Below are positions 1-9,366 of a stretch of 32,220 nt of DNA, piece by piece. A program made the translations under genes and the position numbers. Every line of letters begins with the position of its first letter. Positions within the stretch are counted from its first letter, which is position 1. This DNA is from Polaribacter sp. Lineage in GTDB: Bacteria > Bacteroidota > Bacteroidia > Flavobacteriales > Flavobacteriaceae. The DNA lies in contig JAQXAP010000019.1 in assembly GCA_029252865.1 (NCBI GenBank), positions 1-32,220 of the forward strand, given 5' to 3'. The notes beneath the pieces were generated by a model. That model was given only the letters and a program-made list of their open reading frames with translations, did not search any database and was not told the origin of the DNA.

Positions 1-927
1 TTTACAGATTTTAAATTTAGAAATGCATTCAATCATTTTTTTGGAGGAATTGATACTTTTTATTCTCCATATATTCGTTTGAATGGAAAAATGGTAATTA
101 AAAATTCTTATAAGAGAGACATTGATTTAGCAAATAATAAAAACCTTGAGGTTATTCCGCAAATTATTACGAATGACGCTGATGAATTTTTATTTGTTTC
201 CAAATATGTAAAAGAATTAGGTTATAAAGAATTGAATTGGAATTTAGGATGCCCTTACCCAATGGTTACCAAACGAGGAATGGGTTCGGGGTTGATAAGT
301 AACGCTGAAAAAATAGATAACATTCTTGATAAAGTGCATAATGAATGTGATATTCTTGTTTCTATGAAAATGAGAATGGGGTATGATAATCCTGAAGAAA
401 TTTTAGATACTTTGCCTATTCTAGACAAATATCCTCTAAAAAATATAGCAATTCACGCAAGGATTGGTAAACAACTATACAAAGGCGGAACAGATTTAGA
501 TGCATTTCAAAAATGTTTAGACAATAGCAAACATAAAATGTATTACAATGGCGATATTACCTCTGTAGCTGCTTTTAAAAAGCTACAAGAGCGTTTTACA
601 ACCATAGATCACTGGATGATTGGTAGAGGTTTAATAGCAGATCCTTTTTTACCCAGTATGATTAAAAATAATACTACTGAATATCCTAAAAATAGATTTG
701 ATATATTTAATGAATTTCACAATCGTATTTATCAAGAATATGATGCAGCTCTTTCTGGACCAACACCAATAAAAATGAAAATGCTAGGCTTTTGGGAGTA
801 CTTTTCTCAAAGTTTTTCAAACCCTCAGAAAACGTACAAAAAGATTAAAAAGGCAACTAATCCTAAAAAATACGAGATTGCTGTGAGAGAAATCCTTAAA
901 GAGGCCAGAGATAAAAATGGTAAATAG
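1..927 (+). CDS. tRNA-dihydrouridine synthase family protein (5' end truncated by window)
   Basis: Frame 1 is open from base 1 (FTDFKFRNAFNHFFGGIDTFYSPYIRLNGKM...), so the listed ATG at 79 is internal. Dus-like NLGCPYPMVTKRGMGSGLI motif and the HARIGKQLYKG / NGDI / MIGRGLIADP barrel signatures. Confidence 0.9.
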   Translation, partial: FTDFKFRNAFNHFFGGIDTFYSPYIRLNGKMVIKNSYKRDIDLANNKNLEVIPQIITNDADEFLFVSKYVKELGYKELNWNLGCPYPMVTKRGMGSGLISNAEKIDNILDKVHNECDILVSMKMRMGYDNPEEILDTLPILDKYPLKNIAIHARIGKQLYKGGTDLDAFQKCLDNSKHKMYYNGDITSVAAFKKLQERFTTIDHWMIGRGLIADPFLPSMIKNNTTEYPKNRFDIFNEFHNRIYQEYDAALSGPTPIKMKMLGFWEYFSQSFSNPQKTYKKIKKATNPKKYEIAVREILKEARDKNGK

Positions 928-950
928 ACTCAAAAAAATGTTTTAAAAAA

Positions 951-2564
951 CTAATTTCCCTGATTAAAATCACGAATAATTTTGGTGATTACTTTATCTG
1001 TTCTTTCCTTATTGATATCGTACTTTATACTAACACCTTCCTTTTCTGGAAATTGCTCTATCGTAACAGTTGTAGATGGAAATGCAAAATCCACACCTAA
1101 TTCTTTTGCTAATTTTACAATAGCGATATGCAACCTGTGTTTAGAGGATTGCTCAACACCCCAAGCTAAACTTTTAAAATACACATTTATCATAATTAAT
1201 AACGCAGAATCTCCAAAGCCCGTAAATTCGACATTAAAAGAATCTGAACGTGTTTCTGGATGTGCGATAACAATTTCTCTAAGTCCTTTTACAAAAGCCT
1301 CAATCAATTCTGGCGGTGTATCATAACGCAAACCTAAATTGGTGTTATATCGTCTAAATAAGCGCAAACCTTTATTGTTAATTACTAATTCAGACAATTT
1401 ACTATTTGGAATTTGATACACAGAGGTATCCGCTGCACGAACCTGTGTAGACCTAAAACCAACTCTTTCTACAGTTCCTACAACTTCTCCTGCTTCAATC
1501 CAATCTTCTATATGAAAGGGTTTATCTAGAAAAATCATAATAGTTCCTATCAAGTTTTTTACAGTATCTTGAGAAGCCAATGCAAATGCCAATCCCCCTA
1601 TTGTTGCACCTGCTAACATGGTTGATGCATCTACTCCAAAAAGAACCAATAATTTAAAAACACCTACTACAATAACTAATCCTGTAAGAAAGCTGTCTAA
1701 AATTGGTACTAATTGATCATCTAATCTGCCATGTGTCCTTTCTGTAAATTCAGCATAAATTCGCATTACCACATGCACTAACTTTAAGAAAACATAAATC
1801 CAGAAAACGGTTTCAGCAATATTTAAGCCTAAAAACACCCATTTATTTATAGTTAAACCAAATTGTAAGGACGGAAATATCTTATTAATAAAAGCGACTA
1901 GCACTAATAAACTAAGAGGATGTGCTAATTTTTTAAGGACTTTATTTACTTCAATGTTTGAATTTTTGATAACAGAGTGCTGAATTCTTCTTAAAATAAA
2001 AAAGATAATTCTTTTCACGATTAAAAAGATAAAACACCCAATAATCAAAACAAATAATAAACCAATAAACTGCCATAATTCTAATCCGAATAATTTTTTA
2101 TGGCCTGAAACCGGAATTAATTCATGTAATTTTTGAACATACCAGGGAAAAATTTCTTTGTATAAGTCTTCAATTTTCAAAACAGTTTCTGAGGAATAAT
2201 ACCAACTACCATCTGTCTTTTCTAAATAAATTTGAGGCATTCTTTGAGGAAACAATACATACCTAAAATAAGAAGAATAGCCAATGCTATCTTTATAATT
2301 CGGATTTGTTGGTATTTTATTTACATCTACAAACAAACCCTTACCATCTAAAACTTGTTTTATTCTTATCGCTTTTTCAATTGCTTTTTCTTCAGAAAGA
2401 CCTAAAATAGTTTTTGCTGCTTTTTTAGGTTCATAAGAATCGGATTGTAAAAAATATAAATGAGTATAAATTGTAGCATGTGGATTGCTCACATCCACAC
2501 GAATACTGTCTTGAGCAACTGTAAAAATTGGCAACAATAATAGTAACCACAAAAATTTATTCAT
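951..2564 (-). CDS. MscS-family mechanosensitive ion channel with N-terminal signal peptide/extracytoplasmic region
   Basis: GATIGGLAFALASQDTVKNLIGTIMIFLDKPFHIEDWI is a classic MscS TM3/beta-domain signature. N-terminal signal peptide MNKFLWLLLLLPIFTVAQ. Confidence 0.92.
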   Translation of the reverse strand: MNKFLWLLLLLPIFTVAQDSIRVDVSNPHATIYTHLYFLQSDSYEPKKAAKTILGLSEEKAIEKAIRIKQVLDGKGLFVDVNKIPTNPNYKDSIGYSSYFRYVLFPQRMPQIYLEKTDGSWYYSSETVLKIEDLYKEIFPWYVQKLHELIPVSGHKKLFGLELWQFIGLLFVLIIGCFIFLIVKRIIFFILRRIQHSVIKNSNIEVNKVLKKLAHPLSLLVLVAFINKIFPSLQFGLTINKWVFLGLNIAETVFWIYVFLKLVHVVMRIYAEFTERTHGRLDDQLVPILDSFLTGLVIVVGVFKLLVLFGVDASTMLAGATIGGLAFALASQDTVKNLIGTIMIFLDKPFHIEDWIEAGEVVGTVERVGFRSTQVRAADTSVYQIPNSKLSELVINNKGLRLFRRYNTNLGLRYDTPPELIEAFVKGLREIVIAHPETRSDSFNVEFTGFGDSALLIMINVYFKSLAWGVEQSSKHRLHIAIVKLAKELGVDFAFPSTTVTIEQFPEKEGVSIKYDINKERTDKVITKIIRDFNQGN

Positions 2565-2596
2565 CTTTAGTTTGTTAAAAAATGTTAAATAAGAAA

Positions 2597-2629
2597 CAAA
2601 TTTAAACCATTTTACTTTTTAATAGTCAA
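2597..2629 (-). promoter_or_regulatory. Bacteroidota-type promoter for the MscS gene (-7 TAAATTTG, -33 TTTG)
   Basis: Minus strand reads TTTG-N22-TAAATTTG upstream of the 2564 start, matching the TTG-N~19-22-TAnnTTTG pattern. Confidence 0.5.
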
Positions 2630-2657
2630 ACATATAAACTTAATAAAATTAAAATTT

Positions 2658-3113
2658 ATGGATATGAAAAATTTAGTAAACATCTTAGTATTGGTTTTTG
2701 CTTTTACATTTACGGCACAAGCTCAAAAAAAAAGAGGAAATATGGGTTCTAAATTAACAATAGAACAGCAAACAACTTTAGCCGTAAAGAAAATGACATT
2801 AGTTTTAGATTTATCTGACAAGCAACAAGAACAAATTAAGCCAATCGTCATGTCTAAAATTACAAATAAAAACGAGTTTACAGAGAAAAGAAAAACTGCG
2901 AGAATAAATAAACAAAAGCCAACATCTGACGAAATTTTTGCTATTAAAAACAATCAATTAGATCATCAAATTATAATGAAAAATAGCATTAAAAACATTT
3001 TAAACGAAGAGCAGTTTGAGAAATTCGAAAAAATGCATAAAAGTAGAACGAGAATGGCTAAAAATAAAATGAAAGAGAAAAAGAGACGCAACAAATTCCA
3101 ACAAAATAAATAA
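2658..3113 (+). CDS. Small secreted, highly basic protein; possibly Spy/LTXXQ-like periplasmic
   Basis: Signal peptide MKNLVNILVLVFAFTFTAQAQ, then a helical K/R/E/Q-rich body with LDLSDKQQEQIKPIV. Start may be the second Met at 2664. Confidence 0.65.
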   Translation: MDMKNLVNILVLVFAFTFTAQAQKKRGNMGSKLTIEQQTTLAVKKMTLVLDLSDKQQEQIKPIVMSKITNKNEFTEKRKTARINKQKPTSDEIFAIKNNQLDHQIIMKNSIKNILNEEQFEKFEKMHKSRTRMAKNKMKEKKRRNKFQQNK

Positions 3114-3138
3114 GTAGTTTTAGTTGATTCGTTGATTG

Positions 3139-3172
3139 AAAAACCTGATTTCTTAATAGAAATCGGGTTTTT
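3139..3172 (+). terminator. Intrinsic terminator, 15-bp stem / TAAT loop
   Basis: AAAAACCTGATTTCT-taat-AGAAATCGGGTTTTT with a single G.U pair, just downstream of the 3113 stop. Confidence 0.85.
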
Positions 3173-3194
3173 AGCTTTATTCACATTTATATTT

Positions 3195-3280
3195 GCGTTA
3201 GGGATTGAACGGCATGTTTAAGCTCTTTTTTGTTTTTTCAAAAAAAGCGAGTAGTAAAAGCCCGACCTCGCGTAACGTCC
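3195..3280 (+). ncRNA. Structured intergenic element (candidate flavobacterial ncRNA / dispersed repeat family)
   Basis: GCGTTAGGGATTGAACGGCATG...[CTCTTTTTTG...CAAAAAAAGCGAG]...GTAAAAGCCCGACCTCGCGTAACGTCC. Outer CGTTA/TAACG pairing, inner U/A-rich hairpin, GGGAT and AAAGCCC blocks. Lies between convergent genes with no ORF. Confidence 0.5.
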
Positions 3281-3285
3281 AAAAA

Positions 3286-3801
3286 TTATTCTTTAAACCA
3301 ACTGGAATATTTTACATAATTATCGGCAATTCTATCAATCTCACCAGAGATTAAATCTTGAGAAATATCTTTTACTTTTTTAGCAGGAACTCCAGCATAA
3401 ACACTACCACTTTCTATTCTAGTATTCTTGGTAACTACTGCTCCCGCGGCAATAATCGAATTAGATTCTACGACACAATCATCCATAATAATTGCTCCCA
3501 TTCCAACTAAGACATTATCATGAATTGTACAACCATGTACCATTGCATTGTGCCCGATGGAAACATTGTTGCCTATTTTTGTTGGTGATTTTTGATAAGT
3601 AGCATGGACAACTACACCATCTTGAATGTTAACTTTATTACCTATTTTAATATAATGTACGTCTCCACGAATTACTGCATTAAACCAAATACTACATTCC
3701 TTTCCTAGAGAAACATCACCAACGATAGTTGCGTTGTCTGCCACATAACAATCCTCTGGTATTTGTGGGTGTTTTCCTCGTACAGATTTAATTAATGCCA
3801 T
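3286..3801 (-). CDS. Gamma-carbonic anhydrase family / hexapeptide-repeat protein
   Basis: Left-handed beta-helix hexapeptide repeats. Three metal-ligand His positions visible in VVVHATY, IGHNA and MVHGC. Confidence 0.92.
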   Translation of the reverse strand: MALIKSVRGKHPQIPEDCYVADNATIVGDVSLGKECSIWFNAVIRGDVHYIKIGNKVNIQDGVVVHATYQKSPTKIGNNVSIGHNAMVHGCTIHDNVLVGMGAIIMDDCVVESNSIIAAGAVVTKNTRIESGSVYAGVPAKKVKDISQDLISGEIDRIADNYVKYSSWFKE

Positions 3802-3858
3802 TTTTTAAATTATAATGTGAAGTATAAATTTACTTTATAATAACTAAAACTAAGATTT

Positions 3859-4812
3859 CTAATCGTTATAAGAAACCGTACTTTGTCTCTCTCTATTTAC
3901 ATGCAGTTTAGTAACATCTGGCCTAGAATAATGGCCAACAACGTCAAAATTTTGACGTTCTTCTAAAACTCGATTAAAATCTAATGTTTCTATTATTAAT
4001 CCTTCTTTATGTAAAACTGGTTCAACTAGCCATTCTCCATCCGGAGAAGCAATACAAGAACCTCCATTTGCTAAAATATCTGGTGCATTTTCTACTATTT
4101 TATCAAAATATGGAACGTTTTTAGAGAAATCTGACTTTTTCATTAAAGTAGAAACTGAAATTACAAAAGAACGAGATTCTCTTGCAATAAAGCGAGTAAT
4201 ATCTTTTGTATTGTGATCAGAACCTGGCCAAACTGCAATATGCAAATTTTCTCCCAAACCATACAAAGCTGTTCTTGGTAAAGGCATCCAATTTTCCCAG
4301 CAATTTAAACCACCAACTGTAAATTCTTTTAAGAAATGTACTTGCAATCCATTTCCATCTCCTGGCGCCCAAGTTAAACGTTCATCATAAGTTGGTTGTA
4401 ATTTTCTATGAACAGATTTAATTTCTCCGTCTTGATTTATATACACCAATGAACAATAAACACTGTGACCTCCCCTATTTTGTGCACGTTCCATAATTCC
4501 TAAATAAATAGAAATATTGTGTTCTTTTGCCAATTTACAAACGGAATCTAATTCGCCTTTTTCTATGGTAATTGAATTACGAACATAATGAGCGTGAATT
4601 TCTTTTTGAGTTTTAGAATCCCACTCTGCTCCATTTGTTAAAGCAACCCAAAAAGGATAACCTGGTAATAATGCTTCACCAAAAACAATGAGTTCGCAAC
4701 TTTCTTTTGCAGCACCTAAAATTGATTTTTCAATCTTTTCAAGCGTCTTTTCTTTGTTTAACCAAACTGGGGTAATTTGCGCTAATGCTACTTTTAATAA
4801 GTTGTTATTCAT
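3859..4812 (-). CDS. Nitrilase (carbon-nitrogen hydrolase, branch-1 nitrilase-like)
   Basis: E/K/C triad motifs FGEALLPGYPFW, HRKLQPTYDERLTWAPGDG and GGLNCWENWMPLPRTALY, resembling true nitrilases rather than amidases. Confidence 0.9.
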   Translation of the reverse strand: MNNNLLKVALAQITPVWLNKEKTLEKIEKSILGAAKESCELIVFGEALLPGYPFWVALTNGAEWDSKTQKEIHAHYVRNSITIEKGELDSVCKLAKEHNISIYLGIMERAQNRGGHSVYCSLVYINQDGEIKSVHRKLQPTYDERLTWAPGDGNGLQVHFLKEFTVGGLNCWENWMPLPRTALYGLGENLHIAVWPGSDHNTKDITRFIARESRSFVISVSTLMKKSDFSKNVPYFDKIVENAPDILANGGSCIASPDGEWLVEPVLHKEGLIIETLDFNRVLEERQNFDVVGHYSRPDVTKLHVNRERQSTVSYND

Positions 4813-4876
4813 TCTATAAATATATTGGTTAAAAACGATTTATAATGCGTGATTATTAAATCAGAAAATAATTTAA

Positions 4877-5668
4877 TTAAAATTCAACATTCACGACCAA
4901 ACCTTCATTAGCCCTCACATTAAAAACGGTTTCGTCTTCAAAAATTAAATATTGACCTTTAATTCCGACTAATTTTCCTTTATAGTTTGGTGTTTTTTTC
5001 AAATTTAAACTTTTTGGTTTCATCGGATATTTTATCACTGGAAAATTTAAATGTGTTTCCGTATTATTTTCTATGAAATACTCTTTAGCTTCCTCCGGAA
5101 TAAACTCCTTCAATTTATCTCTCCATTCCATCAAACTTGCATCTTCAATATCATTCTTTAGCATTTTTCGCCAATTCGTTTTATCTGCAACATATTTTTT
5201 TAGAGCAACCTCAGTAATTCCGGCTAAATAACGGTTAGGTACTTCAACAATTTCTATCGCTTCATGCGCTCCTTGATCTATCCAACGCGTTGGTACTTGC
5301 TGCTTTCTGGTAACACCAACTTTAACATTGCTAGAATTAGCTAAATAAACAATATGTGGTTTTAATTGTACCGACTGTTCATAAGCTAAATCTCTATCTT
5401 CAATCCCCAAATGTGCTTTACTTAATTCAGGTCTCATAATCCAATCACCAGCATTTGGAGTATCAAAAAAACAAGATTTGCAAAACCCTTGTCTATAAAT
5501 TTCTTTCTCTAAATCACAATTTAAACATTCGTAGGTCTCAAAATTAATAGCTATTTCTTTGTTCAATAACTGATTTATATTTATAAAATCAGTTTTAAAA
5601 TCTAAATAATACTGAATTTCTTCTGCATTTTCAGTCAACATTTTTTTTAAGACTCCTTGGTACTTCAT
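4877..5668 (-). CDS. DUF2797 domain-containing protein (start probably MKYQGVLKKM at 5668; ORF open to 5698)
   Basis: N-terminal CLNCDLEKEIYRQGFCKSC zinc-ribbon-like motif, KVGVTRKQQVPTRWIDQGAHEA and ALKKYVADKTNWRKML; typical of DUF2797 proteins. Confidence 0.82.
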   Translation of the reverse strand: MKYQGVLKKMLTENAEEIQYYLDFKTDFININQLLNKEIAINFETYECLNCDLEKEIYRQGFCKSCFFDTPNAGDWIMRPELSKAHLGIEDRDLAYEQSVQLKPHIVYLANSSNVKVGVTRKQQVPTRWIDQGAHEAIEIVEVPNRYLAGITEVALKKYVADKTNWRKMLKNDIEDASLMEWRDKLKEFIPEEAKEYFIENNTETHLNFPVIKYPMKPKSLNLKKTPNYKGKLVGIKGQYLIFEDETVFNVRANEGLVVNVEF

Positions 5669-5733
5669 ATAGAATATTTTACTACTTTTAGTATTCAATT
5701 TTAATGGAATTTTTATTTTAAAATCGAAGTAAA

Positions 5734-5762
5734 CAAACTTACGAATTTCTATGGCGTTTCAA
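5734..5762 (-). promoter_or_regulatory. Candidate DUF2797 promoter overlapping the GH3 start
   Basis: Minus strand TTG-N18-TAAGTTTG. The -33 word lies inside the first codons of GH3 (5751). Confidence 0.4.
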
Positions 5763-7259
5763 ATTATCAATTCTATAATTTCTTGGTTTTTAAAGAAACG
5801 AGAACATCAAATAGAGCTGTTTTTAAAATACCCTATTGATGTACAAGAAGAATTACTTCTAAAGCTCATAAATACGGCTAAGAACACAGAATTTGGTAAA
5901 AAAAATGGATTTTCATCGATTGAAAACCACAAAGATTTCTCTGTAAATGTTCCTATTCAAAAATATGAAACTTTCGAACCTTTAATCGAACGTTGCAGAA
6001 AAGGCGAACAAAATTTATTTTGGCCAACAGATATAAAATGGTTTGCAAAAAGTAGTGGTACAACAAATGCAAAAAGTAAATTTATTCCTGTTTCTGAAGA
6101 TGCTCTAGAGGATTGCCACCTAAAAGCTGGTAAAGACATGCTGTGTAACTACATAAACAATAATCCTAATACGCAGTTATTTACAGGTAAAGGTTTGCGA
6201 TTAGGTGGAAGCTCCGAAGTGTATCAAGATAATGGTTCTTATTTTGGTGATCTATCTGCTATCATTATAGAAAACATGCCTTTTTGGGCTGATTTTAGTT
6301 CTGCACCCAGTCAAGAAGTTGCTTTAATGAGCGATTGGGAAACAAAAATGGATGCAATTATCGATGAAACTATAGATGAAAATATTACCAGTTTAGCAGG
6401 TGTACCAAGTTGGATGTTAGTTTTACTAAATCGTGTTTTAGAAAGAACAGGAAGAGAGAATATCTTAGAGGTTTGGCCAAATTTGGAAGTCTATTTTCAT
6501 GGAGGAGTAAACTTTAATCCGTATCGAGAACAGTACAAAAAAATGATTCCAAAAGTAGATTTTAAATACTATGAAATCTATAATGCCTCTGAAGGATTTT
6601 TTGCGATTCAAGACATAAATAATTCTAAAGAATTACTATTAATGTTAGATTATGGAATTTTCTATGAATTTATTCCTATGAGCGAATACAAGGGTGAGGA
6701 ATCCAAAACCATTACACTTACAGATGTAAAAAAAGGAATAGATTATGCTTTAGTTATTACGACGAATGGTGGTTTATGGCGCTATCTAATTGGAGATACT
6801 ATTCGTTTTACATCTTTAGATCCTTATCGAATTAAAATTACAGGTCGTACAAAACATTACATAAATGTTTTTGGTGAAGAATTAAATATAGAGAATGTTG
6901 AGGACGCTTTAAAACTAGCTTGCGATAAAACTGAGGCTATAATTTCTGATTATACCGTTGGCCCAATTTTTATGCAAGGAAAAGAGAAAGGTGGACATGA
7001 GTGGGTAATTGAATTTATTAAAAAACCGGAATCTATTGGATATTTTTCTGAAGTCTTAGACAATGCTCTAAAATCTATCAATTCTGATTATGAGGCAAAA
7101 CGATATTTAAATATTACATTAAATACCCCAAAAATTCATCAAGCCAAAGAAGGTTTGTTTTATTCTTGGCTAAAGAAAAATGATAAATTAGGCGGCCAAC
7201 ATAAAGTGCCTAGATTATCTAATTCAAGAAAGTTTATTGAGGAATTATTAGAATTATAA
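5751..7259 (+). CDS. GH3 auxin-responsive promoter family protein (acyl-adenylating / amido-synthetase-like)
   Basis: KSSGTTNAKSKFIPVSEDAL, YNASEGFFAIQD, LWRYLIGDTIRFTSLDPYRIKITGRTKHYINVFGEEL motifs of the GH3 adenylating fold. Confidence 0.93.
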   Translation: MAFQIINSIISWFLKKREHQIELFLKYPIDVQEELLLKLINTAKNTEFGKKNGFSSIENHKDFSVNVPIQKYETFEPLIERCRKGEQNLFWPTDIKWFAKSSGTTNAKSKFIPVSEDALEDCHLKAGKDMLCNYINNNPNTQLFTGKGLRLGGSSEVYQDNGSYFGDLSAIIIENMPFWADFSSAPSQEVALMSDWETKMDAIIDETIDENITSLAGVPSWMLVLLNRVLERTGRENILEVWPNLEVYFHGGVNFNPYREQYKKMIPKVDFKYYEIYNASEGFFAIQDINNSKELLLMLDYGIFYEFIPMSEYKGEESKTITLTDVKKGIDYALVITTNGGLWRYLIGDTIRFTSLDPYRIKITGRTKHYINVFGEELNIENVEDALKLACDKTEAIISDYTVGPIFMQGKEKGGHEWVIEFIKKPESIGYFSEVLDNALKSINSDYEAKRYLNITLNTPKIHQAKEGLFYSWLKKNDKLGGQHKVPRLSNSRKFIEELLEL

Positions 7260-7303
7260 AAAACCAGGAAAGAGGAAACTCTAAAAAAAGAAAAATTTAA
7301 ATA

Positions 7304-8281
7304 TTAAATCTTACGATCAACCACGTAATCAATCATAATTAATAAAGAGTTTTTGTATTCAGATTTTGGATAGTTTTCTAAAATAGCTATCGCTTTATTT
7401 TTGTAATCATTCATTTGGATAGTTGCGTACTCTAATCCTCCGTTTTCTTTTACAAAAGTTATTATTTCTTTCACTCTTTTTTTATCTTTATTGTGCTTTT
7501 TGATTGAATTAATCAACCAAGCCTTATCTTTTTTAGAACAATTATTTAAAGTATGAATCAAAGGCAAAGTCATTTTTTTTTCTTTGATATCGATCCCTGT
7601 AGGTTTCCCTATTTTCTCATCAGAATAATCAAATAAATCATCTTTTATTTGAAAAGCAATGCCAATATATTCTCCAAACTTTTTCATTTGTTGAATTTTA
7701 TCACGACTAGCACCAACAGATGCGGCTCCAATACCACAACAAGCAGCAATTAAAGTAGCTGTTTTTTTACGTATAATATCGAAATAAATAACTTCGGTTA
7801 TGTCTAATTTTCTTGCCTTTTCTATTTGTAATAATTCTCCTTCACTCATTTCGCGAACGGCAATAGAAATTAATTTTAGTAAATCGAAATCTTCATTATC
7901 TATTGATAATAATAATCCCTTCGACAACAGAAAATCTCCAACCAAAACGGCTATTTTATTTTTCCAGAGTGCATTAATAGAGAAAAATCCTCTACGCCTG
8001 TTGCTGTCATCTACAACATCATCATGAACAAGGGTTGCCGTATGAATTAGTTCTACAACAGATGCTCCTCTATAAGTTCTCTCATCGAAACCACCATCGG
8101 AAACCATTTTTGCAACCAGAAAAACAAACATTGGCCGCATTTGCTTTCCTTTTCTACGAACAATATAATACGTGATTCTGTTTAATAACGGAACTTTCGA
8201 CAACATAGAATCTTTGAATTTTTTCTCAAAGAGTTCCATTTCGTTTTGAATAGGAAGTTTTATAAGTTCTACTGGCTTCAT
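7304..8281 (-). CDS. Polyprenyl synthetase (trans-isoprenyl diphosphate synthase, IspB-like)
   Basis: Two Asp-rich motifs, HDDVVDDSNRRRG and KDDLFDYSDE, plus GKQMRP. Confidence 0.92.
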   Translation of the reverse strand: MKPVELIKLPIQNEMELFEKKFKDSMLSKVPLLNRITYYIVRRKGKQMRPMFVFLVAKMVSDGGFDERTYRGASVVELIHTATLVHDDVVDDSNRRRGFFSINALWKNKIAVLVGDFLLSKGLLLSIDNEDFDLLKLISIAVREMSEGELLQIEKARKLDITEVIYFDIIRKKTATLIAACCGIGAASVGASRDKIQQMKKFGEYIGIAFQIKDDLFDYSDEKIGKPTGIDIKEKKMTLPLIHTLNNCSKKDKAWLINSIKKHNKDKKRVKEIITFVKENGGLEYATIQMNDYKNKAIAILENYPKSEYKNSLLIMIDYVVDRKI

Positions 8282-8328
8282 ATATGTTGAACTAGTTTCA
8301 GTGCTGTGTAAATGTAATAATTTTATGT

Positions 8329-9366
8329 TTACGATTTATTTGCTAATTGACCGCAAGCAGCATCTATATCTTTACCTCTACTTCTTCTGACATTTACGGT
8401 AATATCATGCATTTCTAAATTAGAAATATAATTGTTTATGGCTGAATTACTTGCTTGTTGAAACTCGCCATCATCGATAGGATTGTACTCTATTAAATTA
8501 ACTTTACAAGGCACATATTTACAGAATTCTACCAATGCTTTGATATCTTCTTTTCTATCGTTAATTCCGCCCCAAACTATATATTCATAGGTAATTGTTC
8601 TTTGAGTTTTTTCATACCAATATTCTAAGGATTCTTTTAAATCTTTTAATGGAAAAGTAGTATTAAAAGGCATTATAGAGGTTCTAACTTCATCTATTGC
8701 AGAATGTAAAGAAACTGCTAAGTTGAATTTCACTTCCTCTTCAGCCATTTTTTTTATCATTTTAGGCACGCCAGAGGTTGAAACTGTTATTCTTTTTGAT
8801 GACATTCCTAAACCTTCTGGTGAAGTAATCATTTCTATTGATTTCAATACGTTTTTATAGTTCATTAAGGGTTCTCCCATTCCCATAAAAACAATGTTTG
8901 TCAACTTTTTATTATGATATAACCTACTTTGCTTGTCGATAACTACTACTTGGTCGTAAATTTCATCAGGATTTAGATTACGCATTCTTTTTAAGCGCGC
9001 AGTTGCACAAAACTTACAATCTAAACTACAACCAACTTGACTGGATACACAAGCTGTTGTTCTTTTTTCTGTTGGAATTAAAACAGATTCTACGACAAAA
9101 CCATCGTGTAATTTAATTCCATTTTTAATCGTGCCATCCTTACTTTTTTGCATAGAATCTACTTTGATATGATTAATAACAAAGTTCGATTCTAACATTT
9201 CTCTGGTTTGTTTAGAAATATTTGTCATTGCCTCAAAAGTGTGTAAAGACTTGCTCCAAAGCCAATCATAAACTTGATTTCCCCTAAACGCTTTATCACC
9301 ATTTTCTACAAAAAAATCACGTAATTGGTCTTTAGTTAAGGCTCTTATGTCTTTCTTTTTATCCAA
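8329..9366 (-). CDS. rlmN: 23S rRNA (adenine2503-C2)-methyltransferase RlmN (radical SAM)
   Basis: CSLDCKFCATARL (CxxxCxxC), FMGMGEPLMNY, conserved C-terminal Cys in DIDAACGQLA. Confidence 0.96.
   Translation of the reverse strand: MDKKKDIRALTKDQLRDFFVENGDKAFRGNQVYDWLWSKSLHTFEAMTNISKQTREMLESNFVINHIKVDSMQKSKDGTIKNGIKLHDGFVVESVLIPTEKRTTACVSSQVGCSLDCKFCATARLKRMRNLNPDEIYDQVVVIDKQSRLYHNKKLTNIVFMGMGEPLMNYKNVLKSIEMITSPEGLGMSSKRITVSTSGVPKMIKKMAEEEVKFNLAVSLHSAIDEVRTSIMPFNTTFPLKDLKESLEYWYEKTQRTITYEYIVWGGINDRKEDIKALVEFCKYVPCKVNLIEYNPIDDGEFQQASNSAINNYISNLEMHDITVNVRRSRGKDIDAACGQLANKS

Noticed and set aside
982-1326. Plus-strand ORF 114 aa inside the MscS gene
   Set aside because: Antisense shadow of a strongly supported MscS coding region; no recognisable domain.
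2966-3184. Minus-strand 72-aa hydrophobic ORF across the terminator
   Set aside because: Translates the 3139-3172 terminator and the antisense of a secreted-protein gene; hydrophobicity is a by-product of AT richness.
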